The notes below the pieces were generated by a model. The model ran no database searches. It was not told where the DNA came from and saw nothing but the letters and a program-made list of their open reading frames with translations. DNA of 64,000 nucleotides from Acidobacteriaceae bacterium (GTDB taxonomy: Bacteria > Acidobacteriota > Terriglobia > Terriglobales > Acidobacteriaceae): positions 1 to 64,000 of the forward strand of contig PLGG01000032.1 in assembly GCA_003138515.1 (NCBI GenBank), read 5' to 3'. Below, in pieces: positions 1-7,361 of the stretch. Within the stretch, counting starts at the first letter, position 1, and each line of letters opens with the position of its first letter. A program made the translations under genes and the position numbers.

Positions 1-151
1 CCGTGATCCGGCGGTAGCCGTAGCGGCCATACTGGCTGGCTAGCGCGATCGTGGCCCGGGTCAGTGCATCTTCATCGTCTCGCTTTGTTGGCTGGTAACG
101 CTGCGTGCCCCGTGGCTGATTCACCAGTTGGCACGCATGTCGCTCGCTCAT
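1..151 (-). CDS. IS3-family transposase OrfB, N-terminal fragment
   Basis: Reading down from the ATG at 151, the frame gives 50 codons beginning MSERHACQLVNQPRGTQRY and ending GRYGYRRIT at the window edge. The Arg/Gln-rich N terminus, the DEDALTRATIALASQYGRYGYRRI stretch (quoted in part: ALTRATIALASQYGRYGYRR) and the position directly after orfA match IS407-type OrfB, the DDE integrase that carries out cut-and-copy transposition. The DDE catalytic residues would lie outside the window. Its start overlaps the orfA stop as ATGA, so translation is probably coupled to orfA. Confidence 0.85.
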   Translation of the reverse strand, partial: MSERHACQLVNQPRGTQRYQPTKRDDEDALTRATIALASQYGRYGYRRIT

Positions 152-480
152 TCCATGCTCGCAGGCATGGCCCACCGCACAGCGCCGCCGATCCGGGCTT
201 GGAAGTTTCCCGAGGCGATGTCCTTCAACACCAGCTTGTCCAGGCTCAGCTCCGCTACCAAACGCTTCAGCTTCGCGTTCTCCTGCTCAAGCTCTTTCAG
301 GCGCCGCGCCTGATCCACTTGCAGCCCGCCGTACTCTTTCCCCCAGCGGTAATAAGTCTGCTCGGTGATACCGCTCTCTCGACAGCCTGCCGGCGTCGTC
401 TTGCCGTTCGCAACCGCCACTTCAATCTGCCGCAGATGACCAACGATCCGCTCCGGCGTATGCTTCTTTCCTCTTGCCAT
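148..480 (-). CDS. IS3-family transposase OrfA (helix-turn-helix subunit)
   Basis: A 110-residue protein with the HTH_Tnp_1 pattern: an N-terminal basic segment (KKHTPERIVGHLRQIEVAVA), then an HTH around residues 30-50 (CRESGITEQTYYRWGKEYGG). A leucine-rich coiled coil follows at about 58-88 (LKELEQENAKLKRLVAELSL). OrfA binds the element ends and, with OrfB, forms the active transposase. Length and order are normal for the IS407 group. An AGGAG-like stretch lies upstream of the ATG. The element sits about 300 bp before the AbiE operon, a common neighbourhood for defence genes; whether the two moved together is not shown. Confidence 0.9.
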   Translation of the reverse strand: MARGKKHTPERIVGHLRQIEVAVANGKTTPAGCRESGITEQTYYRWGKEYGGLQVDQARRLKELEQENAKLKRLVAELSLDKLVLKDIASGNFQARIGGAVRWAMPASME

Positions 481-573
481 TCCAGGCTCCTCTCATACCA
501 GTTTGTCTCATTGACACTGGTACAAGATTTGCCGGGCAGGCCAGGGATGTTGTGAGGCTACGTGTCCGCATTT

Positions 574-619
574 TTCAGACGGTGTCTGAAAAGTTGGAAT
601 TGTCCAGACACCGTCTGGA
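574..619. promoter_or_regulatory. paired palindromic operators upstream of abiEi
   Basis: Two 17-bp palindromes sit 29 bp apart centre to centre: TTCAGACGGTGTCTGAA (574-590) and TCCAGACACCGTCTGGA (603-619). Each is a dyad with arms CAGAC/GTCTG, and the two are also inverted copies of one another over 13 bp (576-588 against 605-617, perfect). AbiEi-type antitoxins are known to repress their own operon by binding inverted repeats, so these are good candidate AbiEi operators. They lie about 165 bp before the chosen abiEi start, further than usual, so another promoter near 600 remains possible. Confidence 0.6.
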
Positions 620-648
620 GAATTCTTTCGACATTGTCGAAAGAATTC
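620..648. repeat. perfect 13-bp inverted repeat with 3-nt loop
   Basis: GAATTCTTTCGAC (620-632) and GTCGAAAGAATTC (636-648) are exact inverted copies around the triplet ATT. It directly follows the operator pair and could be a third protein site or an RNA hairpin. It has no T-tract, so a terminator is unlikely. Confidence 0.7.
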
Positions 649-772
649 ATGAAAACAATTTAACTCATTGAAAGCAAAAGGTATGCGTTCTCAGCAATCG
701 GCGACGAATCCGGCAGCATTGCTCATCGGCCATTTCATATTCAAAAAGATACGAGAATCGCAGCTTTTCGCA

Positions 773-778
773 TACAAT
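773..778 (+). promoter_or_regulatory. -10 box TACAAT of a probable leaderless abiE promoter
   Basis: TACAAT ends 6 nt before the ATG at 785, so transcription would begin at or next to the start codon. No recognisable -35 was seen. Confidence 0.55.
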
Positions 779-784
779 GTGGGG

Positions 785-1603
785 ATGGCAAGCCTCGATC
801 AATATCTCGACACTCAACTCATCCGCGGCCGTGCCCACTTCACCCGCGAAGAGGCGCTAACCGAGTTGCGCTTGTCCCCACTTGCGCTGAAAGCAGCGAT
901 TGGCCGGTTGGCCAAAAAGCAGCGGGTGGCCAATCTCCGCCACGGCTTTTACCTGATTCTGCGCCCGGAAGACCGGGTTGCGGGCGCGCCGGACCCGGCT
1001 CGCTGGATTGATCCGCTCATGAAGTACCAGGGCATCGACTACCGTGTCTCGCTGCTTCGTGCAGCAGCCTTTCATGGTTCCTCGCACCAGGCGGCCATGA
1101 CCTTCCAGGTGATCGTTCCGAAGCAGCTTCGTGACTTCGAGATCGGCCGTCACCGACTCCAGTTTGTCTTCCAGTCCCCAGCAGCTTTCGCAGTGGTTAA
1201 CCAGCCTGAATGGCTCGGAAGCATGAAAAGCGAAGCCGGTTTCGCCAGGGTTGCCGGTGTTGAATTGACTCTGCTCGATTGCGCCCGGTACTTCCACAAG
1301 TCAGCAGGCATCAACGGGCTTGCCCAGATCGTCAAAGACATAGGAGCGCAGGCCGACGCCCGCAAACTCGCCAAGGGCGCCGAAGTCTACGAAAACGCCG
1401 CCGTCCGTCGGCTCGGATACTTGCTGGATCAGGCCAGATACGAGCCCCAAGCCGGCGCCCTCGAACCGTTTGTCAAGGCGGCAAAAACTTCGATATCCCT
1501 CGACCCGTCCGTCAAGCCGTTGATCGCTTCACTCGTTAAAGAAGCCCCGCGTGTCGCCAAGTGGAAGCTCGTCATCAACGAGACCGTGGAGACCGACTTT
1601 TGA
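785..1603 (+). CDS. abiEi: AbiEi-family antitoxin / transcriptional autorepressor
   Basis: The 272-residue protein matches AbiEi antitoxins. An N-terminal winged-helix domain (SLDQYLDTQLIRGRAHFTRE, then KAAIGRLAKKQRVANLRHGF, about residues 3-60) is followed by the C-terminal antitoxin domain, with conserved FQVIVPKQLRDFEIGRHRL near 110-130 and a Leu/Asp/Cys-Ala-Arg-Tyr stretch near 160. In type IV systems AbiEi opposes AbiEii without stable binding and represses the operon. The frame stays open back to a TTG at 668, but the family begins at the SLDQY segment and a -10-like TACAAT sits just before 785, so 785 was chosen. The abiEii start overlaps the stop (TTGA). Confidence 0.88.
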   Translation: MASLDQYLDTQLIRGRAHFTREEALTELRLSPLALKAAIGRLAKKQRVANLRHGFYLILRPEDRVAGAPDPARWIDPLMKYQGIDYRVSLLRAAAFHGSSHQAAMTFQVIVPKQLRDFEIGRHRLQFVFQSPAAFAVVNQPEWLGSMKSEAGFARVAGVELTLLDCARYFHKSAGINGLAQIVKDIGAQADARKLAKGAEVYENAAVRRLGYLLDQARYEPQAGALEPFVKAAKTSISLDPSVKPLIASLVKEAPRVAKWKLVINETVETDF

Positions 1604-2472
1604 TTCCCGCATCGAACATTCAGGAATGGACCTCCAAAGCTCCCTGGCCCACGCCGCAGCAAGTGGAGCAGGATCTCGTCATCAGCCGCGCCCTGTGTGA
1701 CCTGTTCAATGCGCCCGCGCTCGCAGGCAAAATTGCCTTTCGCGGCGGCACCGCCATCCACAAACTTCTCTTCGCCACGCCCTTGCGCTACTCAGAGGAT
1801 ATTGACCTGGTGCAGGCGCGGCCTGAACCGATTGGCGCAACTGCCGACGCCATCCGTCACGCGCTCTCCTGGCTCGGCAAATGCAAAACGGAACAGGCCG
1901 CGCACTCCATCCACTTTGTCTTTCGTTACGCTCCCGAAGGACAGCCGGACACCACGTTGAAGCTCAAGGTGGAGCTCAATACGTGGGAACATGACAATCG
2001 TTATGGACTGGCAAAATATCCATTCCAGGTTACGAGCGGTTGGTATCGGGCGGAAACCTCCATCCTCTCTTTTGCGCCCGAAGAACTCTTCGCCACCAAA
2101 TTGCGGGCCTTGCTCCAGCGGCGCAAGAACCGCGATCTCTTCGACCTCTACGCAGGCTTGCAGCAGCTCTCTCTTGACATTCAGAAGATGCTCGCCGCGT
2201 TCGATCACTATCTTGCCCCTGAAGGCAAGCCCATCACGCGCGCCATCGCAGAACAACGCATGTTGGAAGAACTGACCCGCAGCCTCACGGAAGACATCGC
2301 GCCGCTACTTCCGGTGGGAGTTCGTTTCAACGACGCAGACGCCATCAGCGCCTTTGAAGCGGTCTGGTTCTCTCTCATTTCCAGGCTCCAGGGGAACGCG
2401 TGGAAACTGACCGAAGAGGCCATTGAGGAATTGCGCAAGAAATATCCTGCATTGTTGCGTCACCGAGACTGA
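1600..2472 (+). CDS. abiEii: AbiEii-family nucleotidyltransferase toxin
   Basis: A 290-residue toxin of the AbiEii/AbiGii family. The nucleotidyltransferase signature is complete: FRGGTAIHKL (about 47-56), then RYSEDIDLV (63-71) with the metal-binding Asp pair, LKVELN around 114, and EELFATKLRALLQRRKNRDL around 155-180. These enzymes transfer nucleotides and cause reversible growth arrest or abortive infection. I place the start at the TTG at 1600, overlapping the antitoxin stop by 4 bp, because MIPASNIQEW matches the usual family N terminus; there is no ATG nearby. Coupled translation with abiEi is expected. The stop is 1 bp from the end of a convergent gene. Confidence 0.9.
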   Translation: MIPASNIQEWTSKAPWPTPQQVEQDLVISRALCDLFNAPALAGKIAFRGGTAIHKLLFATPLRYSEDIDLVQARPEPIGATADAIRHALSWLGKCKTEQAAHSIHFVFRYAPEGQPDTTLKLKVELNTWEHDNRYGLAKYPFQVTSGWYRAETSILSFAPEELFATKLRALLQRRKNRDLFDLYAGLQQLSLDIQKMLAAFDHYLAPEGKPITRAIAEQRMLEELTRSLTEDIAPLLPVGVRFNDADAISAFEAVWFSLISRLQGNAWKLTEEAIEELRKKYPALLRHRD

Positions 2473-2473
2473 T

Positions 2474-2986
2474 TTAACTCCCTGGCACGCTAGGTTTAGG
2501 AGATGGCCAAATGCCGAGTGCGAGCTTGAACAAGTCTGCCGAGCGATCAATGATACTCGCCTCGTTCCATTCGTTCTTATCTACTTCGATTTCGGCCTCG
2601 AGCGCGGCTTGCCGTGCCTGCCCCGGAAGCGAGAACCTGGGAATATACGAACCCGGAATCAGACCCATGCGCAGTTCGCAGCGATGTTTCTCGTCGACAT
2701 AATAGGTTGCGAGCCGCTTGCGGAGCTCCGTAGCGGCGGTGCGCACAATGTGATCGAGATTCGTGTCATACGATGGGTCTCTGGCAAAAACTTCGACCCC
2801 GATGGTGCGTTCCTTGATCTGATCCGCGGATCCGTTCAGCGTCATTTCCACCACGTACTTGAGGAAAGCGACGGAGCGCTTGCTGGAGCGGAAGACCTCA
2901 TCACGAATCAGCAGGTCGAGCTGCGCGCGAATCATCTCGGCGGTCAGCTCCGGCGTGGTGCCATCCTTCGATTCAGTTTCGATCAT
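2474..2986 (-). CDS. uncharacterised protein with the 'SEFLRY'-type acidobacterial N-terminal domain
   Basis: A 170-residue protein. Residues 18-118 form a conserved block seen in Acidobacteria and relatives: a helix pair ending in RSSKRSVAFLKYVVEMTLNG, then IKERTIGVEVFARDPSYDTN, HIVRTAATELRKRLATYY and LIPGSYIPRF. This block normally precedes TPR or receptor-like regions and resembles a winged-helix DNA- or ligand-binding module; here it stands almost alone, with a short charged C-terminal tail. Function is unknown. The ATG at 2986 was chosen because the conserved block begins shortly after it; GGA lies about 9 nt upstream. It is convergent with abiEii with a 1-bp gap. Confidence 0.7.
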   Translation of the reverse strand: MIETESKDGTTPELTAEMIRAQLDLLIRDEVFRSSKRSVAFLKYVVEMTLNGSADQIKERTIGVEVFARDPSYDTNLDHIVRTAATELRKRLATYYVDEKHRCELRMGLIPGSYIPRFSLPGQARQAALEAEIEVDKNEWNEASIIDRSADLFKLALGIWPSPKPSVPGS

Positions 2987-3182
2987 CGTAGTTCCAGTGA
3001 GAGCGACTCTAGCACGGGTTTTCAGGGACTTGGCGCTGTCGAGCGCGCGCCTCAGGCGAGCGCGCAAGCGCCGCCAAACTCAATGCTGAAGCAGGGCGCG
3101 CGGTCCTCTCCCGGCGATTCGATCTCCTGAGCGGCGTGGAATCTGTTCGGGCAATCGATCGACAAAATGCCGCGCGATGCCG

Positions 3183-3274
3183 GTCGGCGCGCGAAGCCTG
3201 TCAGCGCGCGAAACCTGTCAACGCGCGAAGCCGGTCGGCGCGCGAAGTCCGTCAGCGCGCGGAACCTGTCAGCG
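3183..3274. repeat. 17-bp tandem repeat, 5.4 copies
   Basis: Units start at 3183, 3200, 3217, 3234, 3251 and 3268 with consensus GTCRGCGCGCGAARCCT and few differences between copies. The last partial unit reaches into the final codons of ribA (minus strand). Spacing is perfectly regular without distinct spacers, so this is a minisatellite and not a CRISPR array. Confidence 0.85.
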
Positions 3275-3916
3275 ATTGATCGGGTTGGGATGATCGAAGA
3301 TGTGACCCATTTTCTCCTGCTTCGTTCGCAAATAGCGCTCGAAGCTCTCCTGCGTCTCGACTTCCGCCGACACGCGCTCGGTCACGGTGATCCCCGCAGT
3401 CTCCAATGCGGCCACTTTGTCGGGATTGTTGGTCATCAGGCGCACCCGCGAAACACCGAGCAGCTTCAATGCGCCTGCCGCCAAGTCGTAATCGCGGCAA
3501 TCGGCGGCGAAGCCCAGCTTCTCGTTCGCCTGCACGGTATCGAGCCCCTGGTCCTGCAACTCATACGCCTTTAATTTGGCCATCAGGCCGATGCCGCGGC
3601 CCTCCTGCTGCTCGTAGAGAAGAATTCCCGCGCCCTCTTCGGCGATCTTCTTGAGCGCCATCTCCAGTTGCAGACGGCAATCGCAGCGCATCGAGCCGAA
3701 TACGTCACCAGTGAGGCACTGCGAGTGAATGCGCACCAGCGGCGGCGCGGAATGAATGTCGCCCATCACGAGCGCCACCAGATCCTCGACGGTCTGCGCC
3801 GGCTCGCAGCCCGGCTTTCCTTCGCTTCGCTCGCCCTCGAAGCCGAGAATGCGGAAGCTGCCCCAGCGCGTGGGGAAATCCGCTTCGGCAACCTTTTTTA
3901 TGCTTTCCAACGCCAT
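3269..3916 (-). CDS. ribA: GTP cyclohydrolase II
   Basis: A 215-residue stand-alone GTP cyclohydrolase II, which opens GTP to the pyrimidine precursor of riboflavin and releases formate and pyrophosphate. Zinc ligands are visible in CLTGDVFGSMRCDC (about residues 65-78), and the catalytic/GTP-binding segment EQQEGRGIGLMAKLKAYELQ follows. No fused DHBP synthase (RibB) domain is present. On the minus strand TAGAAT ends exactly 6 nt before the ATG and no Shine-Dalgarno is visible, which suggests a leaderless mRNA. The last codons run into a 17-bp tandem repeat array that may have shaped the C terminus. Confidence 0.93.
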   Translation of the reverse strand: MALESIKKVAEADFPTRWGSFRILGFEGERSEGKPGCEPAQTVEDLVALVMGDIHSAPPLVRIHSQCLTGDVFGSMRCDCRLQLEMALKKIAEEGAGILLYEQQEGRGIGLMAKLKAYELQDQGLDTVQANEKLGFAADCRDYDLAAGALKLLGVSRVRLMTNNPDKVAALETAGITVTERVSAEVETQESFERYLRTKQEKMGHIFDHPNPINR

Positions 3917-3922
3917 GCTTTC

Positions 3923-3928
3923 ATTCTA
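3923..3928 (-). promoter_or_regulatory. -10 box TAGAAT, probable leaderless ribA promoter
   Basis: Minus-strand TAGAAT followed by 6 nt (GAAAGC) and the ribA ATG. Confidence 0.5.
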
Positions 3929-4049
3929 CGGGCCGACCGCTTGCCCTGCCTCGTCCTGCACTCCGCGCAGGATTACCCTGGGCGCGGCTCAACGTGAATC
4001 GCCGCTGAGCGGACCGCCTGAGGATTAGATTCCTTGCCGCGCGCCGCGA

Positions 4050-4055
4050 TACATT
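4050..4055 (+). promoter_or_regulatory. -10 box TACATT, probable leaderless promoter of the LytS-type kinase
   Basis: TACATT, 6 nt (GATCGT), then the GTG start at 4062. Confidence 0.5.
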
Positions 4056-4061
4056 GATCGT

Positions 4062-5360
4062 GTGACAGATAACCTGATTTGGATCACGCTGCTGGTGAAG
4101 CTGGGCGTGGTGGCTTCGGTGGCCAGCGTGCTGGCACGCGTTACCACTTTCCGGCGCCTGTTTTTTGCCGAGAGCCGCAGTCAACCGCAAACCCTGGCGT
4201 TGCTGGCTTTCTTCCTGGTGCCGCTGACTCTAGGGGTTTGGCTTCGGTTTTGGGTTCCCAACTTTCTCGCCGCCGACATCTCTTTTGAAACCGTCATTCT
4301 CCTCGGCCTGCTCGTTGGTCCGGGCTGGGCCATGCTCAGCGGCGGCGTGTTGTCTGTTCCCGCCGTCCTGCACCACGAATATCTGGCTCTGCCCTTCAAT
4401 ATTGTTCTTGGCTTGGCCGCCGGCGCCATCAGCCGCTTCGTCGAGAGGGAAGAGATCTGGTCCTTCACTCCCTTCATCGATCTCAGCCTGTACCGTTGGA
4501 TTCGCCGCAACCTGATCAAGCCGCGCATCGACCGCCAGTTCCTCCTCCTGGTTCTCATCGCGGTCATGGAGATGGCACGCGACTGGATCGCGCACGCCTT
4601 TCCGCATCGACTCTTCGCGCTACTCGCCAGCAATCTCTGGCTGCAGGCGCTGGTCTGGCTGTGCGCGCCGATCTCGGTCGGAGTCGCCATCAAGGTGTGG
4701 AACGTCCTGCGCGTGGAGATGTCGCTCGAAGAGCAGAAGCGCCTTCTGCTCGAAGCCAGGCTTGACGCCTTGCAGCGCCAGATTAACCCCCACTTCCTCT
4801 TCAACACGCTCAACTCCGTCTCCTCGCTGGTGCGCAGCCAGCCGGAGATGGCCCGCCAGATGACCGTCAAGCTGGCCAATATTCTCCGCGCGCTGCTCAA
4901 GGATCACGACGCCTATGTGCCGCTGCGCGAGGAATTGAAGTTCACCGACGATTACCTCGACATCGAGGTCGTCCGTTTCGGCGCCGACAAGCTGCGCGTC
5001 GAAAAAGACATCGACCCGCGCACGCTCGATGTTCTGGTGCCCAGCATTCTGCTGCAGCCGCTCGTTGAAAACAGCATCAAGCACGGCCTGGAGCCGCGCA
5101 TTCTTGGCGGCACGGTCACTTTGCGCAGCCGCCTCGAAGGCGACCGCATCTCCATTGAGGTCTCCGATGACGGCGTGGGCATGACCGGCCGGCCTGAGTC
5201 CGCGATTCGCCGAACCGGCGCCGGCATCGGCATGAAAAACGTGCAGGAGAGGCTGGAAGTTCTCTACGGCAACCAGGCCAGCTTCAACGTGGTCAGCAAT
5301 CCCGGCCGCGGTACGGTCGTCTCCATCGAGCTGCCGGCGTCGACGTCCAGCTCATCCTGA
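4062..5360 (+). CDS. LytS/YehU-type sensor histidine kinase with 5TM input domain
   Basis: A 432-residue membrane kinase. The first ~215 residues hold about five to six hydrophobic segments, consistent with a 5TMR-LYT-like sensor. Next comes the His_kinase domain (PF06580 type) with phosphoacceptor His near residue 244 in QINPHFLFNTLN, an N-box (LLQPLVENSIKHGLEPR) and G-boxes (SDDGVGM, GAGIGMKNV). Such kinases usually pair with a LytTR response regulator to control envelope or carbon-uptake genes, but none is next to it, so it is an orphan here. The GTG start fits a leaderless promoter; no Shine-Dalgarno is present. Confidence 0.9.
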   Translation: MTDNLIWITLLVKLGVVASVASVLARVTTFRRLFFAESRSQPQTLALLAFFLVPLTLGVWLRFWVPNFLAADISFETVILLGLLVGPGWAMLSGGVLSVPAVLHHEYLALPFNIVLGLAAGAISRFVEREEIWSFTPFIDLSLYRWIRRNLIKPRIDRQFLLLVLIAVMEMARDWIAHAFPHRLFALLASNLWLQALVWLCAPISVGVAIKVWNVLRVEMSLEEQKRLLLEARLDALQRQINPHFLFNTLNSVSSLVRSQPEMARQMTVKLANILRALLKDHDAYVPLREELKFTDDYLDIEVVRFGADKLRVEKDIDPRTLDVLVPSILLQPLVENSIKHGLEPRILGGTVTLRSRLEGDRISIEVSDDGVGMTGRPESAIRRTGAGIGMKNVQERLEVLYGNQASFNVVSNPGRGTVVSIELPASTSSSS

Positions 5361-5395
5361 GCGATCCGGCAACGGAAGCGCCGCAGGCCAACTTT

Positions 5396-5938
5396 TCAAG
5401 GAATGTTTTTCCCCGGCGGTGTTGCGGGTTTGCCGCATGGCGCCTGCAGCCGATTCTGGCTCATCCATGTTTCCAGCTCCTGCTGTCCGAGATCGTCGGT
5501 AAAGCCGATCCACCGCGGGGGCAGCGCGAAGACATAGCGGCTGTTTTGGCCCAGTTCCGATGGCCCAATGGGCGCTGCGCTGACCGACATCGTCACTGCT
5601 TCCACCTGCTGCCATTGCGCCGGAGTAAAGACCATGATCGGAATGTCCTGGTATGGCGTTTTCTTGGTCCATTTGGGATTGCGAATCAGAAGTTGCGGCC
5701 CGTGAACGGCCTGGCCGGAACTGAGAATGGTTCCGCTCCACTGCTCGGGGACAATCGTGTAGCCCTTCCAGTTTGCAGGCAGAACAAAGCAGAAGCCGTA
5801 CGCATTGTTGCGGTAGACGATCGTTGCTGGCGCGGCAGACGGTTTGGAAGCCGGAGCAGGAACGGCTTGCGCGCCCGCGCCGGCCGGTTGAATCGCGGCG
5901 CCGGCCACCAGAAACAGAAGGACCTTGCGGAATCTCAT
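5396..5938 (-). CDS. secreted hypothetical protein
   Basis: A 180-residue protein I do not recognise. A clear signal peptide (MRFRKVLLFLVAGAAIQPAG, cleavage likely after AGAQA) is followed by a short Pro/Ala linker. The mature domain opens with VYRNNAYGFCFVLPANWKGY, a pattern typical of small exported PsbP-like or DUF1795-like folds (aromatic-rich beta start 'YGFxFxLPxxWKGY'). One pair of Cys (mid-domain and near the C terminus) could form a disulfide. A GAGG Shine-Dalgarno lies about 7 nt before the ATG. It is convergent with the LytS-type kinase and divergent from the MBL gene. Confidence 0.75.
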   Translation of the reverse strand: MRFRKVLLFLVAGAAIQPAGAGAQAVPAPASKPSAAPATIVYRNNAYGFCFVLPANWKGYTIVPEQWSGTILSSGQAVHGPQLLIRNPKWTKKTPYQDIPIMVFTPAQWQQVEAVTMSVSAAPIGPSELGQNSRYVFALPPRWIGFTDDLGQQELETWMSQNRLQAPCGKPATPPGKNIP

Positions 5939-6043
5939 GTGCGCCTCGTTTCGATTTCGATTGCAGCCTGGAGGAACCAGCCGGATGACCGGTGATCACC
6001 GAACACAACGGCAGATTCTCTCTTCGGCCGGCGCAGTTGATTG

Positions 6044-6049
6044 TATTCT
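6044..6049 (+). promoter_or_regulatory. -10 box TATTCT, probable leaderless promoter of the MBL gene
   Basis: TATTCT, 6 nt (CAATGC), then ATG at 6056; this spacing also decides the start. Confidence 0.5.
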
Positions 6050-6055
6050 CAATGC

Positions 6056-7150
6056 ATGGTGCGCTTCACGGTGCTGGCTTCGGGCTCCAAAGGAAACAGC
6101 ACGGTTGTTTGCGGCGGGCGCACGCGCATCCTTGTCGACGCGGGCCTGAGCTGCCGCGAGCTGTTTCGCCGCATGAAGCTGGCCGAAGAGGACCCCGAAA
6201 CCCTCGACGCCATCGTGATCACCCACGAGCACCAGGACCACGTTAACGGACTTGCCGTTACCGCGCGCAAGCTCGGGATTCCGGTCTACTTTACCGAGGC
6301 CACGCATCGCGCGTGGATGCGCTGGCTCACCCCGCGCCGCCAGATGACTTACAAGCAGTGGCTCGAGCTCTGCCGCAAGCAGGCCGCCGAGCGCGAAGCC
6401 GAGCCGGAAGTCACGGCCCAGGAAGCCGTGGCCGACGAGAGCGAGCTCGAAGATGCGGTGCGCGAGGAAGCCGAGGTCGAATGCCTGATTCAGGCCGGCG
6501 CGCCCTCCCAACCGACTGGCGTCGAACCCGCTCCGGCCGCGGAAACGGCCTCGGATGGACGACCCTCGCTTGACACGGCCTCGGCTGAAACGGCTTCGGT
6601 CGAGCCGCCTTCGGTCGAACCGCCTTCGCTGAAGGAAGACCCCACGTGGTTACCTACGGTTGAGTACTTCCGCGCTGGCGAGCCTTTCTCCATCGGCGAT
6701 ATTGCTCTCAGCCCCTTCACGATTCCGCACGATGCCGCCGATCCCGTCGGCTTCGTTCTCTGCTCTGAGGGCGTTCGGATGGGCTTCGCCACGGACCTCG
6801 GCTACATCCCGCCCAACGTGAAAGAGCAGCTCCGCGATCTCGACCTGCTCCTGCTCGAGTCCAATCACGACCTTGAAATGCTGCGCGACGGCCCCTACCC
6901 CTGGTCGGTCAAACAACGAGTGCTTTCCCGCGTCGGGCACCTCTCCAACGACGCGACGGCGGAGTTTCTTTCCACTGCTTACGACGGCCAGGCCGCCTAC
7001 GTGATTCTCGCCCATCTCTCTGAAAACAATAATCTTCCGGAGCTGGCCAGGGTCGCGGCCGAGCGCGCCCTTGTGGGCCGTGCCAGCCTGCTCGCCAACC
7101 GCCTGTACCTTGCCGAGCAACACCAGCCGCTTTCGGCGATCCGTTTCTAG
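6056..7150 (+). CDS. MBL-fold metallohydrolase (YycJ/WalJ-like) with a large insertion
   Basis: A 364-residue metallo-beta-lactamase-fold protein. The N-terminal VRFTVLASGSKGNST and the metal-binding THEHQDHVNGL (HxHxDH at 57-62) match the YycJ/WalJ family of predicted exonucleases or hydrolases; SNHDLEML and GHLSNDATAEF follow in the second half. Family members are about 260 residues long; the excess is an acidic, Pro/Ser-rich insertion at about 90-200 (with SVEPPS direct repeats and TAS/ETAS repeats) that looks disordered. An upstream TTG at 6041 is in frame, but ATG 6056 fits both the family start and a leaderless -10. Likely involved in DNA repair or envelope homeostasis, by family only. 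Confidence 0.87.
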   Translation: MVRFTVLASGSKGNSTVVCGGRTRILVDAGLSCRELFRRMKLAEEDPETLDAIVITHEHQDHVNGLAVTARKLGIPVYFTEATHRAWMRWLTPRRQMTYKQWLELCRKQAAEREAEPEVTAQEAVADESELEDAVREEAEVECLIQAGAPSQPTGVEPAPAAETASDGRPSLDTASAETASVEPPSVEPPSLKEDPTWLPTVEYFRAGEPFSIGDIALSPFTIPHDAADPVGFVLCSEGVRMGFATDLGYIPPNVKEQLRDLDLLLLESNHDLEMLRDGPYPWSVKQRVLSRVGHLSNDATAEFLSTAYDGQAAYVILAHLSENNNLPELARVAAERALVGRASLLANRLYLAEQHQPLSAIRF

Positions 7151-7361
7151 CCAAAAGGTATAGAATCAAAGTAAGTTACGGCTAGGAAACACTCAGATTG
7201 GCCGGAGCAAAGCGCCGGGAGGCATCTCCTGGCGAGATCAATTTGCTGGACGTTTTGCATCGGTCACCGGGGATTCGGCGTCCAAGTTGGTAGCTTCCCT
7301 ACCACTTCACCAGGGGAAGCTTTGGCATTTCAACTGACTTCTTTTGCAGGGTGATTCATCT
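7151..7361 (+). promoter_or_regulatory. long structured leader before the zf-HC2-like membrane protein
   Basis: A TATAGAAT sequence (7159-7166) provides a likely -10, leaving an untranslated leader of about 190 nt. It contains a clear hairpin (AGCTTCCC 7292-7299 with GGGAAGCT 7314-7321) and a GC-rich region around 7200-7235 able to fold. I cannot match it to a known riboswitch or to the Acido-type RNA motifs by eye. Confidence 0.35.

Larger units (their letters stand above)
1..543 (-). mobile_element. IS3-family (IS407-like) insertion sequence, truncated by window edge
   Basis: The element carries orfA and the first 50 codons of orfB on the minus strand, joined by an ATGA stop/start overlap; the rest of orfB lies beyond position 1. 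The 5' end of the element should lie between orfA and about 543, where the minus strand reads TGGCCTGCCCGG, a plausible terminal repeat beginning with the TG expected of IS3 elements. The other end is not visible, so the inverted repeat and target duplication cannot be checked. A 7-bp inverted repeat (TACCAGT 496-502 / ACTGGTA 516-522) lies in the orfA leader. Confidence 0.7.

Noticed and set aside
668-784. Longer AbiEi starting at TTG 668 or ATG 683
   Set aside because: The added 39 residues do not resemble AbiEi N termini, and a -10 box sits just before 785.
3183-3274. Possible CRISPR-like array
   Set aside because: 17-bp units follow each other without spacers and vary gradually; no cas genes are present.
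7151-7361. c-di-GMP, guanidine or cobalamin riboswitch
   Set aside because: The conserved core sequences of these classes could not be found by eye; left as an unknown structured leader.
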